Positions 54,275 through 62,874 of a stretch of 64,000 bases of DNA are shown in pieces. The DNA is taken from positions 152,416-216,415 of the forward strand of contig NZ_KE384398.1 in assembly GCF_000425585.1 (NCBI RefSeq), given 5' to 3'. The position numbers and the translations under genes were made by a program. The first letter of the stretch is position 1, and every line of letters starts with the position of its first letter. Below the pieces are notes generated by a model, which was not told where the DNA came from, did not search any database, and worked only from the letters and a program-made list of their open reading frames with translations. The DNA is from Terrimonas ferruginea DSM 30193 (GTDB taxonomy: Bacteria > Bacteroidota > Bacteroidia > Chitinophagales > Chitinophagaceae).

Positions 54275-54931
54275 TTAATAGATAATTTGACTTCTGTCAA
54301 TCTTTTTCTTTCCCGTTTTTGCCGGAACAACCTCCGGAGCACGTGCAAAACGCCGTCTCACACGGCTCAGCGTCTCCAATGTAATACCCAGATAGGATGC
54401 TATATACCGCAACGGCACCCTTGTAGAAAGCGCTTCATGCCGGCCAAGAAAATAACGGTATTTGTCTTCTGCATTATTCAATCGCGCCAGATACGCCCTC
54501 CTTTCCGCATCACCATAATACCGCTGCACCAGTTTTCGCCCGACATAATTAAATTCGGGATAGTGCTCATACAACCAGTTCAGTTCTTCAAAACTCAACA
54601 TCAACAGCTCGCAATCTTCAATTGCCTGTATATTATCGAGAGAAGGAACCGGCTCGTCCAATGCCGGAATAGAAGTGACCAATTCATTGTCCGTGGATAT
54701 CCAGGTCGTGATCTCCCGCTGCCCCTCGAAAGTAAAACCACGGACAACACCTTTACGGATGAAATAAACATTATTACAGATCGTGCCTTCCCTGAGCAAC
54801 AATTTCTTTTTTTTGACCTTCATCGGGCGAACGTGATTGCACAGGTAGTCTTCCACTCTTTTGGTCAAAGGGTGCAGGCAGGACAGTACCTGTAGTAGCG
54901 GCGTGGCATCTATGGACTGAGGGCGATCCAT
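54275..54931 (-). CDS. Crp/Fnr-family regulator
   Basis: A 218-residue protein with a cyclic-nucleotide-type sensor domain (about 20-140: 'KKLLLREGTICNNVYFIRKGVVRGF') and a short C-terminal helix-turn-helix ('RVPLRYIASYLGITLETLSRVRR'). It resembles the numerous cAMP-independent Crp-like regulators of Bacteroidota. Start 54931 (MDRPQSIDATPLL) follows a TATTTTTG box on the minus strand near 54957-54964; the longer frame to 55099 runs into the divergent gene and is rejected. Confidence 0.82.
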   Translation of the reverse strand: MDRPQSIDATPLLQVLSCLHPLTKRVEDYLCNHVRPMKVKKKKLLLREGTICNNVYFIRKGVVRGFTFEGQREITTWISTDNELVTSIPALDEPVPSLDNIQAIEDCELLMLSFEELNWLYEHYPEFNYVGRKLVQRYYGDAERRAYLARLNNAEDKYRYFLGRHEALSTRVPLRYIASYLGITLETLSRVRRRFARAPEVVPAKTGKKKIDRSQIIY

Positions 54932-55040
54932 GGTTAACAGATTGGTGGTTTTCAAAAATACAATCTTCCGGTCGGCTTCGCCGTTGTATTTTGATCGTTT
55001 TTTACACGTTGTCATCCTGGTTTTATTCCGAGCTTTGGGC

Positions 55041-55562
55041 ATGCTGCGTCTTCTTCCCATCAGTACCGCCGATCCGCATCGATTGCAGGCGTTGGCCAAT
55101 AATACCGAGGTAGCCCGTTACCTGAAAGATGTGTTTCCCCATCCGTATACAATACAGGACGCAAACACATTTTTGCAGCTCGCGCAGAACAATGTCATGG
55201 GGCATTGCTTCGCGCTTCATGTTGCCGGTGAGTTTATCGGTGTGGGAAGCGTGCAGCCGCAGCAGGATATTCACCGGGCAAGTGGTGAAATCGGTTACTG
55301 GATCGGAGAACCATTTTGGGGAAAAGGCTACGGAACGATGGCCGTTCAGCAATTGGTGCATTTTGCTTTTACCGAAACAAAACTCACTCGTCTTTTCGCG
55401 GGTGTGTTCGGCAACAACCCCGCTTCCATGCGCATCCTGGAAAAAGCCGGGTTTACGAAAGAGGCCGTTTTCCGGCAGTCCATTATCAAACACGATGTGT
55501 TACTCGATGAACATGTCTTTACTTTACTAAAAACGGCGTATGTCAGGCAAGACGGACAATAA
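55041..55562 (+). CDS. GNAT acetyltransferase, RimJ/RimL-like
   Basis: A 173-residue acetyltransferase: 'MLRLLPISTADPHRLQALANN', 'GEIGYWIGEPFWGKGYGTMA' with the acetyl-CoA loop (GKGYGT), and 'NNPASMRILEKAGFTKEA'. The substrate is unknown. It overlaps the next gene by 23 nt, so a translationally coupled operon of three genes (55041-57259) is likely. Confidence 0.88.
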   Translation: MLRLLPISTADPHRLQALANNTEVARYLKDVFPHPYTIQDANTFLQLAQNNVMGHCFALHVAGEFIGVGSVQPQQDIHRASGEIGYWIGEPFWGKGYGTMAVQQLVHFAFTETKLTRLFAGVFGNNPASMRILEKAGFTKEAVFRQSIIKHDVLLDEHVFTLLKTAYVRQDGQ

Positions 55563-56493
55563 CTGGATACAAAGACTGGCAGGCGAAGAAAGCACACCGG
55601 CCATCATCGATTTCCTGGTTAACCAACTCGACGGTTCTTCGCTCAATAGTTTGCTGCTGGAAGTATTTTCTCAGCGATTGAAACAAGAAACGCCGGCAGA
55701 CTTGTTGCGCAGGTACAAAAACAACCGGCTGGTTCAACCTTCGTGCGCAGACCTGCTCCGGCTAAGAAGATTGGAAATGGATTTCCTGGAAATGGCTGCA
55801 CAGAAACAAATAGCTCTTATTGAACTGTCAACCGCCGCCGCAGCGGGAACTTGTTCCCTTATGGGACCCGTTCATCAACACAAAATATTAACAGCTCTTC
55901 GCCAAACGGAAGTATTGGCGGATGCCACCAACTCGATGGCGCTGCACGATGCTTCCATCGCGCAGCGAAAGGAGATGCGTCATTATGCAACGGCAGCACG
56001 TTTGCTGCGCACGCCGCTTAGTGCCGTTAAAGGCCATTCGCCTCATTTCCTCGCCGGATGCCTTTTATCTGCAGGACCCGATAAGGGGGATTTTATTTTT
56101 GAAAAACAATCATTGCTACTACATCTGCAGTTGCTGGCAGATTTTCTACAACAAACCGGCAACCCCGTTACACGTTTCAAGCTGATCATCCGGAACAACA
56201 TCGATCATGCAGAACGACTGACCAAAGCATGTGCTGATTTTATGGCAACCAGTCAATCGACACCGGTGGATTTAATCAACACCGATTCACCGCACGACTA
56301 CTACAAGGGCTGTCAGTTCAAAGTATGTATTAAGATTGATGGGAACGAAATAGAAATAGCCGACGGTGGCTTTACAGATTGGAGTGCTTTGCTTTTGCAG
56401 GACAAGAAACAACGCACGCTGATCAGTGGATTGGGATTGGAGTATCTTTGCCATCTTACCGCGCAGGATGCTCAACGGAAAAGTCATATTTGA
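55540..56493 (+). CDS. Unrecognised protein in the GNAT-AraC operon
   Basis: A 317-residue soluble protein. The segment 'GTCSLMGPVHQHKILTALRQTEVLADATNSMALHDA' (positions ~105-140) and the C-terminal 'IADGGFTDWSALLLQDKKQRTLISGLGLEYL' have a rhythm that faintly recalls class II aminoacyl-tRNA-synthetase-like cores, but no class II motif is complete. I would leave the function open. It overlaps its neighbours by 23 and 26 nt, which ties it to the acetyltransferase and the AraC-type regulator. Confidence 0.65.
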   Translation: MSGKTDNNWIQRLAGEESTPAIIDFLVNQLDGSSLNSLLLEVFSQRLKQETPADLLRRYKNNRLVQPSCADLLRLRRLEMDFLEMAAQKQIALIELSTAAAAGTCSLMGPVHQHKILTALRQTEVLADATNSMALHDASIAQRKEMRHYATAARLLRTPLSAVKGHSPHFLAGCLLSAGPDKGDFIFEKQSLLLHLQLLADFLQQTGNPVTRFKLIIRNNIDHAERLTKACADFMATSQSTPVDLINTDSPHDYYKGCQFKVCIKIDGNEIEIADGGFTDWSALLLQDKKQRTLISGLGLEYLCHLTAQDAQRKSHI

Positions 56494-57259
56494 AAACGAA
56501 GTCCCTCCTTTTATCACCGTCAGTGAACCGTCACCGGCATTGGCAGAGATTGTCAGCTATTATTTCGAAATCGAAAAGCCGGGTAAAGATGGCGCATTGA
56601 CTGCGCTTCCCGGCTTGCATACACTGCTCGCGGTACCCTTGCAGGAAACCAGGCGCAGCTTCACCGCTATTACCGGTAAACATTCTTTATTAAACGGTCC
56701 GCGGATATACGGATCGCTTACGCACGCAGGAAAAGCTTTTTATACAAAAGAAGCCCATGAATTTAGCATCAAGTTTCAGCCCGGTGTGCTTGCTCATCTG
56801 CTGCGAATGAAGCCTGCTCAATTGCAGAACAATCACCTGCCCGCGGAAAATTATTTCCCCAATAAATTTATTGCAGCCCTGCTTAACGGACCTTCTATGC
56901 AACAACGCATTGTTGTGGCGGAAAACTACCTGGCGGAAAAACTGAACGCGCGGCCCCTTCCTGCTAAAACTATACTTGTGCAACAGGCATTGCGCCGGAT
57001 GAACAATGCGAGCGACGCGGGCACACCGGAATTGGCGGCACACCTTGCCCTGTCGATACCAACTTTGAACCGTTACTTCCGCGAGGTGCTCGGCTATTCG
57101 CCGCGGCAATGTTATAAGCTGCTGCGGTTCCGCCGGGCGCTGCAGGCCTACCGGCAACACGGCAGCAATTACGCTTACAGGCAAGCGGGCTATACGGACT
57201 TCTCACACTTTGCGCGCAATGCGCATGAACTCACGCGTCACAAACCGTCGATGCTCTGA
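56468..57259 (+). CDS. AraC-family transcriptional regulator
   Basis: A 263-residue regulator with an unnamed N-terminal domain of the DUF6597-like kind ('FITVSEPSPALAEIVSYYFEIE' region) and a C-terminal AraC double helix-turn-helix: 'TPELAAHLALSIPTLNRYFREVLGYSPRQCYKLLRFRRAL' region and 'YRQAGYTDFSHFARNAHELTR'. The ATG at 56468 is used. The stop at 57259 abuts the convergent VOC gene with no spacer, so no terminator separates them. Confidence 0.85.
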   Translation: MLNGKVIFENEVPPFITVSEPSPALAEIVSYYFEIEKPGKDGALTALPGLHTLLAVPLQETRRSFTAITGKHSLLNGPRIYGSLTHAGKAFYTKEAHEFSIKFQPGVLAHLLRMKPAQLQNNHLPAENYFPNKFIAALLNGPSMQQRIVVAENYLAEKLNARPLPAKTILVQQALRRMNNASDAGTPELAAHLALSIPTLNRYFREVLGYSPRQCYKLLRFRRALQAYRQHGSNYAYRQAGYTDFSHFARNAHELTRHKPSML

Positions 57260-57649
57260 TCAATTCATCTGGAAAATCTGTATCAGGTTGCCGCAGGTAT
57301 CGTCGAGTACGGCAATAGTAACAGCACCCGCATTGGCAGGCGGCATGGTGAACTTTACTCCTCTTTCCACCAACGTAGTGTAAACATGCTGTATATCGTC
57401 TACCTGGAAGGCTGTATAAGGAATGCCCAGCCGGACGAGCGCTTCGCGATAGGTTCTTGCTTCGGGCAATCCGGCCGGTTCGAGTACGATCTCGGGACCC
57501 GACTGCTCATCGGGAGCTACTACAGTCAGCCAGCGGTGTTCGCCAAGTGGAATTTCTGTTTTTTTGACAAAGCCTAATTTCTCCGTATAAAATGCAAGTG
57601 CCCTGTCCTGGTCATCAACGAGCACACTGGTAAGCCTGATCCTGAGCAT
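57260..57649 (-). CDS. VOC-family (glyoxalase-like) protein
   Basis: A 129-residue vicinal-oxygen-chelate domain: 'SVLVDDQDRALAFYTEKLGFVKKTEIPLGEHRWLTVVAP' region, 'IPYTAFQVDDIQHVYTTLVERGVKFTMPP' region and 'AVLDDTCGNLIQIFQ' with the last metal Glu replaced by Gln. The loss or exchange of a metal ligand suggests a binding or resistance protein rather than a true glyoxalase. Confidence 0.82.
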   Translation of the reverse strand: MLRIRLTSVLVDDQDRALAFYTEKLGFVKKTEIPLGEHRWLTVVAPDEQSGPEIVLEPAGLPEARTYREALVRLGIPYTAFQVDDIQHVYTTLVERGVKFTMPPANAGAVTIAVLDDTCGNLIQIFQMN

Positions 57650-57695
57650 AAGAATTATTTTAGCTCCGAAGTTCGGCTACCGTAGATAAAAGGAG

Positions 57696-58136
57696 CTATT
57701 CAAAATTGCTTTTCTCAAATTGTTTGCAGGGAGGTAATGGTTGTTTGCGTTTCCCTGCTGCAAATTGCACTGGGGAACAGCCATAATGCCTGCGGAATAA
57801 TGTGCTGAACGAAGTCGTGCTTTCAAATCCCACTTCATGACAAACGTCCTGCACAGGCATTCCCTTTTCCAGTAAACGGCATGCGGCACCGATGCGCACC
57901 GATACCAGGTATTGATGAGGTGTGCGGCCATACAGGCGCCGGAACGCGCGGATAAAATAAAAAGGAGAAAGATGTGCAGCCAATGCAATGTCTTCGACAC
58001 TCAACGGCTTTGCATAATGCATCCGGATATAAGCAGCGCCCCGCATGAGCTGCTCGCGCAATCCCTTCGGCGAGGTATACAATTTTTCGTGAGCGGTTAT
58101 TGCTGCTGCGAAATAATTTTCATTACCGGATGACAT
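57696..58136 (-). CDS. Small AraC-family regulator
   Basis: A 146-residue protein that is little more than an AraC DNA-binding domain: 'RMHYAKPLSVEDIALAAHLSPFYFIRAFRRLYGRTPHQYL' region and 'VQDVCHEVGFESTTSFSTLFRRHYGCSPVQF' region. Start 58136 is chosen because TATCTTTG (58141-58148, minus strand) ends 4 nt before the ATG, a near-leaderless arrangement; the frame upstream overlaps the esterase gene. Confidence 0.83.
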   Translation of the reverse strand: MSSGNENYFAAAITAHEKLYTSPKGLREQLMRGAAYIRMHYAKPLSVEDIALAAHLSPFYFIRAFRRLYGRTPHQYLVSVRIGAACRLLEKGMPVQDVCHEVGFESTTSFSTLFRRHYGCSPVQFAAGKRKQPLPPCKQFEKSNFE

Positions 58137-58162
58137 GTTGCAAAGATACACGGGGGGCTTGC

Positions 58163-59077
58163 TCATGGCAAATGCCGGTCGCGGAAAAAAGCCCATATCA
58201 GCGCCGTTGCGTTTAATGCACGCGAAGGCTGATCGGCCCGCGCGTGGGGCAAACGCCCGCCGGGCCAGGAATGGCCTCCATCCGAAGTCAGGTAATACAC
58301 AATGGCAGCCGTATCCTCCTGGTTTTTCCAGACGGTGCGCTTATACCCCGCCTCATCCGAGATCTCCCCGGCGGGATTACAATGATTGTATGCTACCCAT
58401 TTCTGCAGGCCGTCCATAACAGGCGGAAAATAATAACCACCGAGGCCGGTACCGCCGGCTGGCGGAACTTTCGTATCCAATGCCGAATGAAAATGGATCA
58501 GCGGAACAGTCCTTACCGGTGCGCAGCCGGCTGTATAATCGGTTCCGCTGACCACGGCGGCAGCGGCTATTTTGTCCGATAGCTCACAGGCCAGCCGGTA
58601 AGCCATCATGCCGCCGTTGGACATGCCCGCGATATAAATGCGCCGCGCATCCACCCGCCAGTTATCCACCAGGTAAGTAATCAACAAACGAATGAAATTA
58701 ACATCCGGTATCCTGTTCATAGTCGCTTCATGGCAGCAGCCTCCGGCATTCCAGGTACGTAGTGCCAGCGGGCCGTTGCTTTGCACGCCTTCGGGATAAA
58801 CGGTGATGAACCCCGCCGTATCCGCCACTGACTGAAAGCCATAATCGCGCGCCGCCTGGGACGCCTTACCACCCGCACCGTGCAATACGATCAACAGCGG
58901 TCTCTTTGTTTCATCCGTATAATAATTTGCCGGAAGGTTCAACTGATAGGTTCTGTTCAAACCATCTGCTTTCAGTACCTGGTAATAAGTGTAAGCCGTA
59001 TCGGCATCTCTCGTACAACCGGCTACATATAGCACCGAGAGCATTACAAGAATACCGGTTATCCATTTTTTCATCAT
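58163..59077 (-). CDS. Esterase lipoprotein, PHB-depolymerase/LpqC type
   Basis: A 304-residue alpha/beta hydrolase with a lipoprotein signal peptide (lipobox V-A-G-C, Cys at residue ~21). The oxyanion-type 'LIVLHGAGGKAS', nucleophile 'GMSNGGMMAY' (Ser), Asp in 'HSALDTKVPP' and His in 'DGGHSWPGG' form the catalytic triad. It likely hydrolyses esters such as feruloyl or polyhydroxyalkanoate at the cell envelope. It follows the small exported protein gene by 10 nt. Confidence 0.87.
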   Translation of the reverse strand: MMKKWITGILVMLSVLYVAGCTRDADTAYTYYQVLKADGLNRTYQLNLPANYYTDETKRPLLIVLHGAGGKASQAARDYGFQSVADTAGFITVYPEGVQSNGPLALRTWNAGGCCHEATMNRIPDVNFIRLLITYLVDNWRVDARRIYIAGMSNGGMMAYRLACELSDKIAAAAVVSGTDYTAGCAPVRTVPLIHFHSALDTKVPPAGGTGLGGYYFPPVMDGLQKWVAYNHCNPAGEISDEAGYKRTVWKNQEDTAAIVYYLTSDGGHSWPGGRLPHARADQPSRALNATALIWAFFRDRHLP

Positions 59078-59087
59078 AACCTGTTGA

Positions 59088-59489
59088 TTACCCTTTTCTG
59101 TTACGCCATTCGGTTTTTGCTTTGTCCTTTCTCTCTTCCATAATGGCTTTATACTTTTTGTACTGTTCGGCAGACAAAACTTTTTTCATCGCTGCATCTT
59201 TATCTGCCTGAACGGATTTTGCGGCTTTCAGTTTGGCCATTTTGCTGCCTGCCTGCTGTACAGCTTCCTGCATTTTGCCGGCATACTTAAGATTGATATC
59301 GTATACTTCCTGGTACTGGGCACTGTCGCGCAGTGGCAGTTCGGTGTATAAATTATCGGTCTGTTTGCGTACACGTTCTTCCATTCCTCCGTCCACCTGT
59401 GCATGGGCACCTGCTGCTAAAAAAAACAAAGCAATCATGAAAAAAAACCGGCGGAAAGGTGTTGCAATGCTCATTCGTTGTTGCTGCAT
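59088..59489 (-). CDS. Small exported helical protein
   Basis: A 133-residue protein with signal peptide ('IALFFLAAGAHAQ') and a highly charged helical mature part ('LRDSAQYQEVYDINLKYAGKM', 'LSAEQYKKYKAIMEERKDKAK'). The last helix resembles the Spy/CpxP-like 'LT..Q' arrangement in periplasmic chaperones, but the match is loose. Translation could also start at the ATG five codons in. It lies in a run of minus-strand genes with the sensor kinase pair. Confidence 0.65.
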   Translation of the reverse strand: MQQQRMSIATPFRRFFFMIALFFLAAGAHAQVDGGMEERVRKQTDNLYTELPLRDSAQYQEVYDINLKYAGKMQEAVQQAGSKMAKLKAAKSVQADKDAAMKKVLSAEQYKKYKAIMEERKDKAKTEWRNRKG

Positions 59490-59567
59490 AAAATTTTGTT
59501 TTAATCAATAAAAATGATGGTAACTATCAGACCTGCCTGTTTACGGATCGTTTAATGACCGGAAAGG

Positions 59568-59657
59568 CTACCCGTAACTTAACCCGCACCAGGCGAGCCA
59601 GATAAGTAGCAGTGTGAGTACAATATTGAACACCAACAGGCAGCTACGATAATTCAT
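59568..59657 (-). CDS. Possible 29-residue membrane peptide
   Basis: The frame reads MNYRSCLLVFNIVLTLL and continues LIWLAWCGLSYG: one complete membrane helix with a basic N-terminus, the usual form of small bacterial membrane proteins. It is on the same strand as, and between, the response regulator and the small exported protein. No ribosome binding site is needed in this phylum, so support rests on the sequence character alone. Confidence 0.4.
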   Translation of the reverse strand: MNYRSCLLVFNIVLTLLLIWLAWCGLSYG

Positions 59658-59739
59658 GCGGCAATATGGCGATAACCATTTTTAAAAACAATCACTTTTG
59701 CAGGAAGCGGGCAACAAGGAAAGGGAAGCGGACGATTCA

Positions 59740-60498
59740 CTACCTGGAATGTTGGAGCCATTTTAAAAAAAAGGTTGCTCGGGCCTTACTGACAATGATT
59801 GTTTCCGGAATTGGCACAGTCAACCGTACGATCAGTTTACGGGCGAAATAACGTTCTGCGTTGCGGATGGCTTTTCGGTTAACGATAAACTGACGATTGG
59901 CACGGCAGAACTGTTCCGGATCGAGCAGCTTTTCCATTTCGTCCAGCGTTGACTGGTAGGAAAAGTTATGTCCCTGCATGTCATAAAGCTGTACTGTTCC
60001 TTTAGTGAGATAGCAAAAAGCGATATCGCTGACGGGTAGCGGTATGATGCGTTCCCGCTCATTCACCAGCAATGTATTGCGCCGGGTAGAAAACATTTCC
60101 GTCTGCAGGCGGTTTATCCACTGGTCACCTGTAGTGAAAACCTGCCGCATATTGTTCAGTTTTCCGAGCGCCTCCTGCAATTTGGATAATGTCACCGGTT
60201 TGAGCAGATAGCTTACCGCACATGTATCAAAAGCCTGCAATACATATTCATCAAAGGCTGTGCAGAAAATTACCGGACAGGAGCAGGAAATGCGTTTAAA
60301 CACATCGAGGGATAACCCGTCTGCCAGTTGTATATCTGCTATGATCAGATCGGGGCAAGGTTGCCCGTCAAACCACTCCATCGCCTGCTCTACCGACTCG
60401 AGGCGCATCATTACCTGTATAGCCGGATCTGCCAGCTTCAGCAGGTGCAGCAATTCATTTGCCGAACGGATTTCATCCTCCATGATCACCACTTTCAT
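59740..60498 (-). CDS. LytTR-family response regulator
   Basis: A 252-residue regulator: receiver domain (about 1-120) with acidic pocket 'MEDE', phospho-acceptor Asp in 'LIIADIQLADG', Thr/Lys in 'FCTAFDEY' and 'YLLKPV', and a LytTR DNA-binding domain (about 140-250: 'TLLVNERERIIPLPVSDIAF', 'QFCRANRQFIVNRKAI'). It overlaps the sensor kinase gene by 4 nt, so both are made together. Confidence 0.92.
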   Translation of the reverse strand: MKVVIMEDEIRSANELLHLLKLADPAIQVMMRLESVEQAMEWFDGQPCPDLIIADIQLADGLSLDVFKRISCSCPVIFCTAFDEYVLQAFDTCAVSYLLKPVTLSKLQEALGKLNNMRQVFTTGDQWINRLQTEMFSTRRNTLLVNERERIIPLPVSDIAFCYLTKGTVQLYDMQGHNFSYQSTLDEMEKLLDPEQFCRANRQFIVNRKAIRNAERYFARKLIVRLTVPIPETIIVSKARATFFLKWLQHSR

Positions 60499-61490
60499 AT
60501 TGCCAATGGAAGTTTTACGATAAAGAAATCGGTTGTCTGTTCGATAACGATATCTTTTCCGACAAGCAGGCGATAACGCTGCAGAATATTGGCCAGTCCC
60601 GTACCGGTTGACGGTACTACTGATTGTTTTGGCTGCAGTTTATTACAAACAACTACCCATCCGTCGACGAAAGATATGGATATAGGCAAAGGTTTACGCA
60701 AAGCGGTCACATTGTGCTTTACGGCATTTTCCACCAATAGCTGCAAGGTGAACGGAGGTATCCGGTGGTGCTGGTATTTTTCATGCACATCAATGGTTAC
60801 CTGTATAGCATCACCCAGGCGGATCTGCAACAGATGAAGGTATGCACGTATAAAAGCTATTTCGTCCCGCAGCAGTGTCAGGTCACGGTCCTGGTATTGA
60901 AGCGCATAGCGGTATACCTGTGCCAATTGATCAACATATTCTTTTACGGGCATTTCCTGTGAGAGGGAGCTGAGGGTATTCAGGGTATTGAAAAGAAAAT
61001 GCGGGCTGAGTTGTTCTTTTAGTGAGGCGAGCCGGGCCTGCAGTTGTGCCTGCCGGAGTTGCTCCATTTCTTCCCGTGCCTGCTGTTTCTCTTCTTCCAG
61101 GTGAAAATAACGGATAAGGAAATAAATAAGGACGCTGATCACCACACTACGTACGGAGATCACCGTCCGTCGCCGCATGATTTCAACAGGATCAATTGCA
61201 AGACCTTCCCGCACAAACCACCCGTACAGTAAATCATAAAAAAAGGAAATGCCGGCAACGACCATGATCACGGCAAATCCACCGAGATAGCGCCGCGCAG
61301 GCTTCCAGTATTTATGCAGCAATAACTGCATTTCCCAGGCCAGGAAACAATACGGCCATATATAGAGAAATGAATGAAGAAAAAGAGCCGGCGTGACAGC
61401 GCCATCGTTGGCCGCCAGGCGTGGCATCGATATCGTTAAAGCCACAGCCAATGATACCCAAATACCTTTTATCCGGTAGCGTCTTTCCAT
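60495..61490 (-). CDS. LytS-like sensor histidine kinase
   Basis: A 331-residue inner-membrane kinase: about four membrane helices in the first 130 residues, a short coiled coil ('EEEKQQAREEMEQLRQAQL'), the His_kinase motif 'LKEQLSPHFLFNTLNTLSSL' with the phospho-accepting His, N-box 'LVENAVKHN' and a G-box 'GTGLANILQRY'. It pairs with the overlapping LytTR regulator. The signal is unknown, since there is no extracytoplasmic sensor domain. Confidence 0.92.
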   Translation of the reverse strand: MERRYRIKGIWVSLAVALTISMPRLAANDGAVTPALFLHSFLYIWPYCFLAWEMQLLLHKYWKPARRYLGGFAVIMVVAGISFFYDLLYGWFVREGLAIDPVEIMRRRTVISVRSVVISVLIYFLIRYFHLEEEKQQAREEMEQLRQAQLQARLASLKEQLSPHFLFNTLNTLSSLSQEMPVKEYVDQLAQVYRYALQYQDRDLTLLRDEIAFIRAYLHLLQIRLGDAIQVTIDVHEKYQHHRIPPFTLQLLVENAVKHNVTALRKPLPISISFVDGWVVVCNKLQPKQSVVPSTGTGLANILQRYRLLVGKDIVIEQTTDFFIVKLPLAI

Positions 61491-61569
61491 GCGCGAATGT
61501 AGCCATTCGGTAAACCCGGCTCACCGAATCCGGATAAAACGGGCAAAGCACTGTATCAAGCGGGCATTT

Positions 61570-62142
61570 TCAACACCGTTCATAGGATAATACGATCACG
61601 CCGGATTCAAAAACACGCGTAGAGGTAAGTTGCAGGTCGAGCATATCGGGTTGATAGCGGAACAAAGCTTTGCCCTGCCCCAGCAATACCGGATGAAGCC
61701 ACAATACATAGCGATCTACCAAACGTTGCTGCATCAATGTACGTACAAGACTTCCGCTTCCGTATACGATCAGGTCGCGTCCGGGAGTTGCTTTGAGGCG
61801 GGTTATTTCTCTTTTCAAACCATTTTTCACGAAACGGGAATTGGGCCATTCGCCGTATTCCTGTGTGCGCGAGAAAACGACTTTGGGATAACGGTTCATC
61901 ATTTCCGCGAAGGCAATGTCTTCACGCGGCACGGAAAGATCTGCCGCGCGCGCCGGCCAGTATTGCGACATAGCAGCATAGGTAACGCGGCCCAGCAGGA
62001 TGGTATCGGCTTCGCTGAGTTGCACACCGATCAATCTCGACATCTCTTCATTCCAGTAGCGCAGGTGCCAGTCGAGTTCACATTGCGGTCCCGACATATA
62101 ACCGTCGAGCGTTACGTTCATGGATACTACTAATTTTCGCAT
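61570..62142 (-). CDS. Dihydrofolate-reductase-like (RibD C-terminal) protein
   Basis: A 190-residue protein of the YyaP/RibD_C kind: 'LVVSMNVTLDGYMSGP', 'ADTILLGRVTYAAMSQYW', 'DLIVYGSGSLVRTLMQQRLVDRYVLWLHPVLLGQGKALF' region. It binds a pteridine-like or NADPH ligand; the reaction is unknown. It is common as a single-gene unit in Bacteroidota. Confidence 0.85.
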   Translation of the reverse strand: MRKLVVSMNVTLDGYMSGPQCELDWHLRYWNEEMSRLIGVQLSEADTILLGRVTYAAMSQYWPARAADLSVPREDIAFAEMMNRYPKVVFSRTQEYGEWPNSRFVKNGLKREITRLKATPGRDLIVYGSGSLVRTLMQQRLVDRYVLWLHPVLLGQGKALFRYQPDMLDLQLTSTRVFESGVIVLSYERC

Positions 62143-62460
62143 AATGGGGAAGGAGGTTTAAGGCATAAGGGGTAGGGTTAAACAGCCGCCCGACACTTCG
62201 GGCCGAAGCTTCGGGCCGAAGTGTCGGCCGTAAGTAATAAGTTTTAAGTATTAAGTTATAAGTAAACAGCCATTCACTATTCACTATTGACCATTCACCT
62301 GGAGAAGGAAGGCGTAAGGCCCGACACTTCGGGCTAAGGTGTAAGGTTAAACAGCCGCCCGACACTTCGGGCCGAAGTGTCGGGCGTAAGTAATAAGTTT
62401 TAAGTATTAAGTAAACAGCCATTCACTATTCACTATTGACCATTCACCATTCACGCCGCC
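62143..62460. repeat. Directly duplicated repeat block with long palindromes
   Basis: Two blocks (about 62168-62300 and 62345-62455) share the order AAACAGCCG, CCGACACTTCGGG palindrome, TAAGTAATAAGTTTTAAGTATTAAG, AAACAGCCATTCACTATT and GACCATTCACC words. In block 2 the palindrome has perfect 15-nt arms (62356-62370 and 62372-62386) around one base; in block 1 it carries an extra internal CTTCGGGCCGAAG unit. No gene is present; the tract touches the end of the DoxX-like gene. Confidence 0.65.
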
Positions 62461-62846
62461 AGCGACAACTGCCCCTCGCTTGTCGCTGCCAGTTTCTTGT
62501 GATAAAAAACATAAGACCCCACCCCAAGCAACACGGGAATAAAAACGAAAGCCCAATCCTGCACCGGATGGCCGGAGGCCCAAATAGAATAAATAGCCCC
62601 TGCGAGGTCGAAGAACAAACCCGCATAAGCCCACTCTTTAATCCGCGGATAACCCGGAATCAAAACGGCTATTACGCCGAGCGCTTTGGCAACACCCACA
62701 AACGGCAGCAGGTAAGTTGGCATTTGCATATCCTGAAAACCTTTCACGGCCAGTGGAGCAGAAATGATGTCGGGAATGGCAGAACCCAGCATCATGAAAC
62801 AAAAGAGTCCGGTGAAAACCCAGTACAGAATTTTTGTCTTTTTCAT
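62451..62846 (-). CDS. DoxX-like membrane protein
   Basis: A 131-residue protein with four membrane helices and DoxX-like features: 'PTYLLPFVGVAKALGVIAVLIPGYPRIKEWAYAGL' region followed by 'FFDLAGAIYS'. Members of this group are small membrane proteins of uncertain, possibly redox-linked role. The TTTTGAC array begins about 28 nt upstream of its start. Confidence 0.8.
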   Translation of the reverse strand: MKKTKILYWVFTGLFCFMMLGSAIPDIISAPLAVKGFQDMQMPTYLLPFVGVAKALGVIAVLIPGYPRIKEWAYAGLFFDLAGAIYSIWASGHPVQDWAFVFIPVLLGVGSYVFYHKKLAATSEGQLSLAA

Positions 62847-62874
62847 GTCGAGCAGTTTTTGTTAGTTAAGATTT

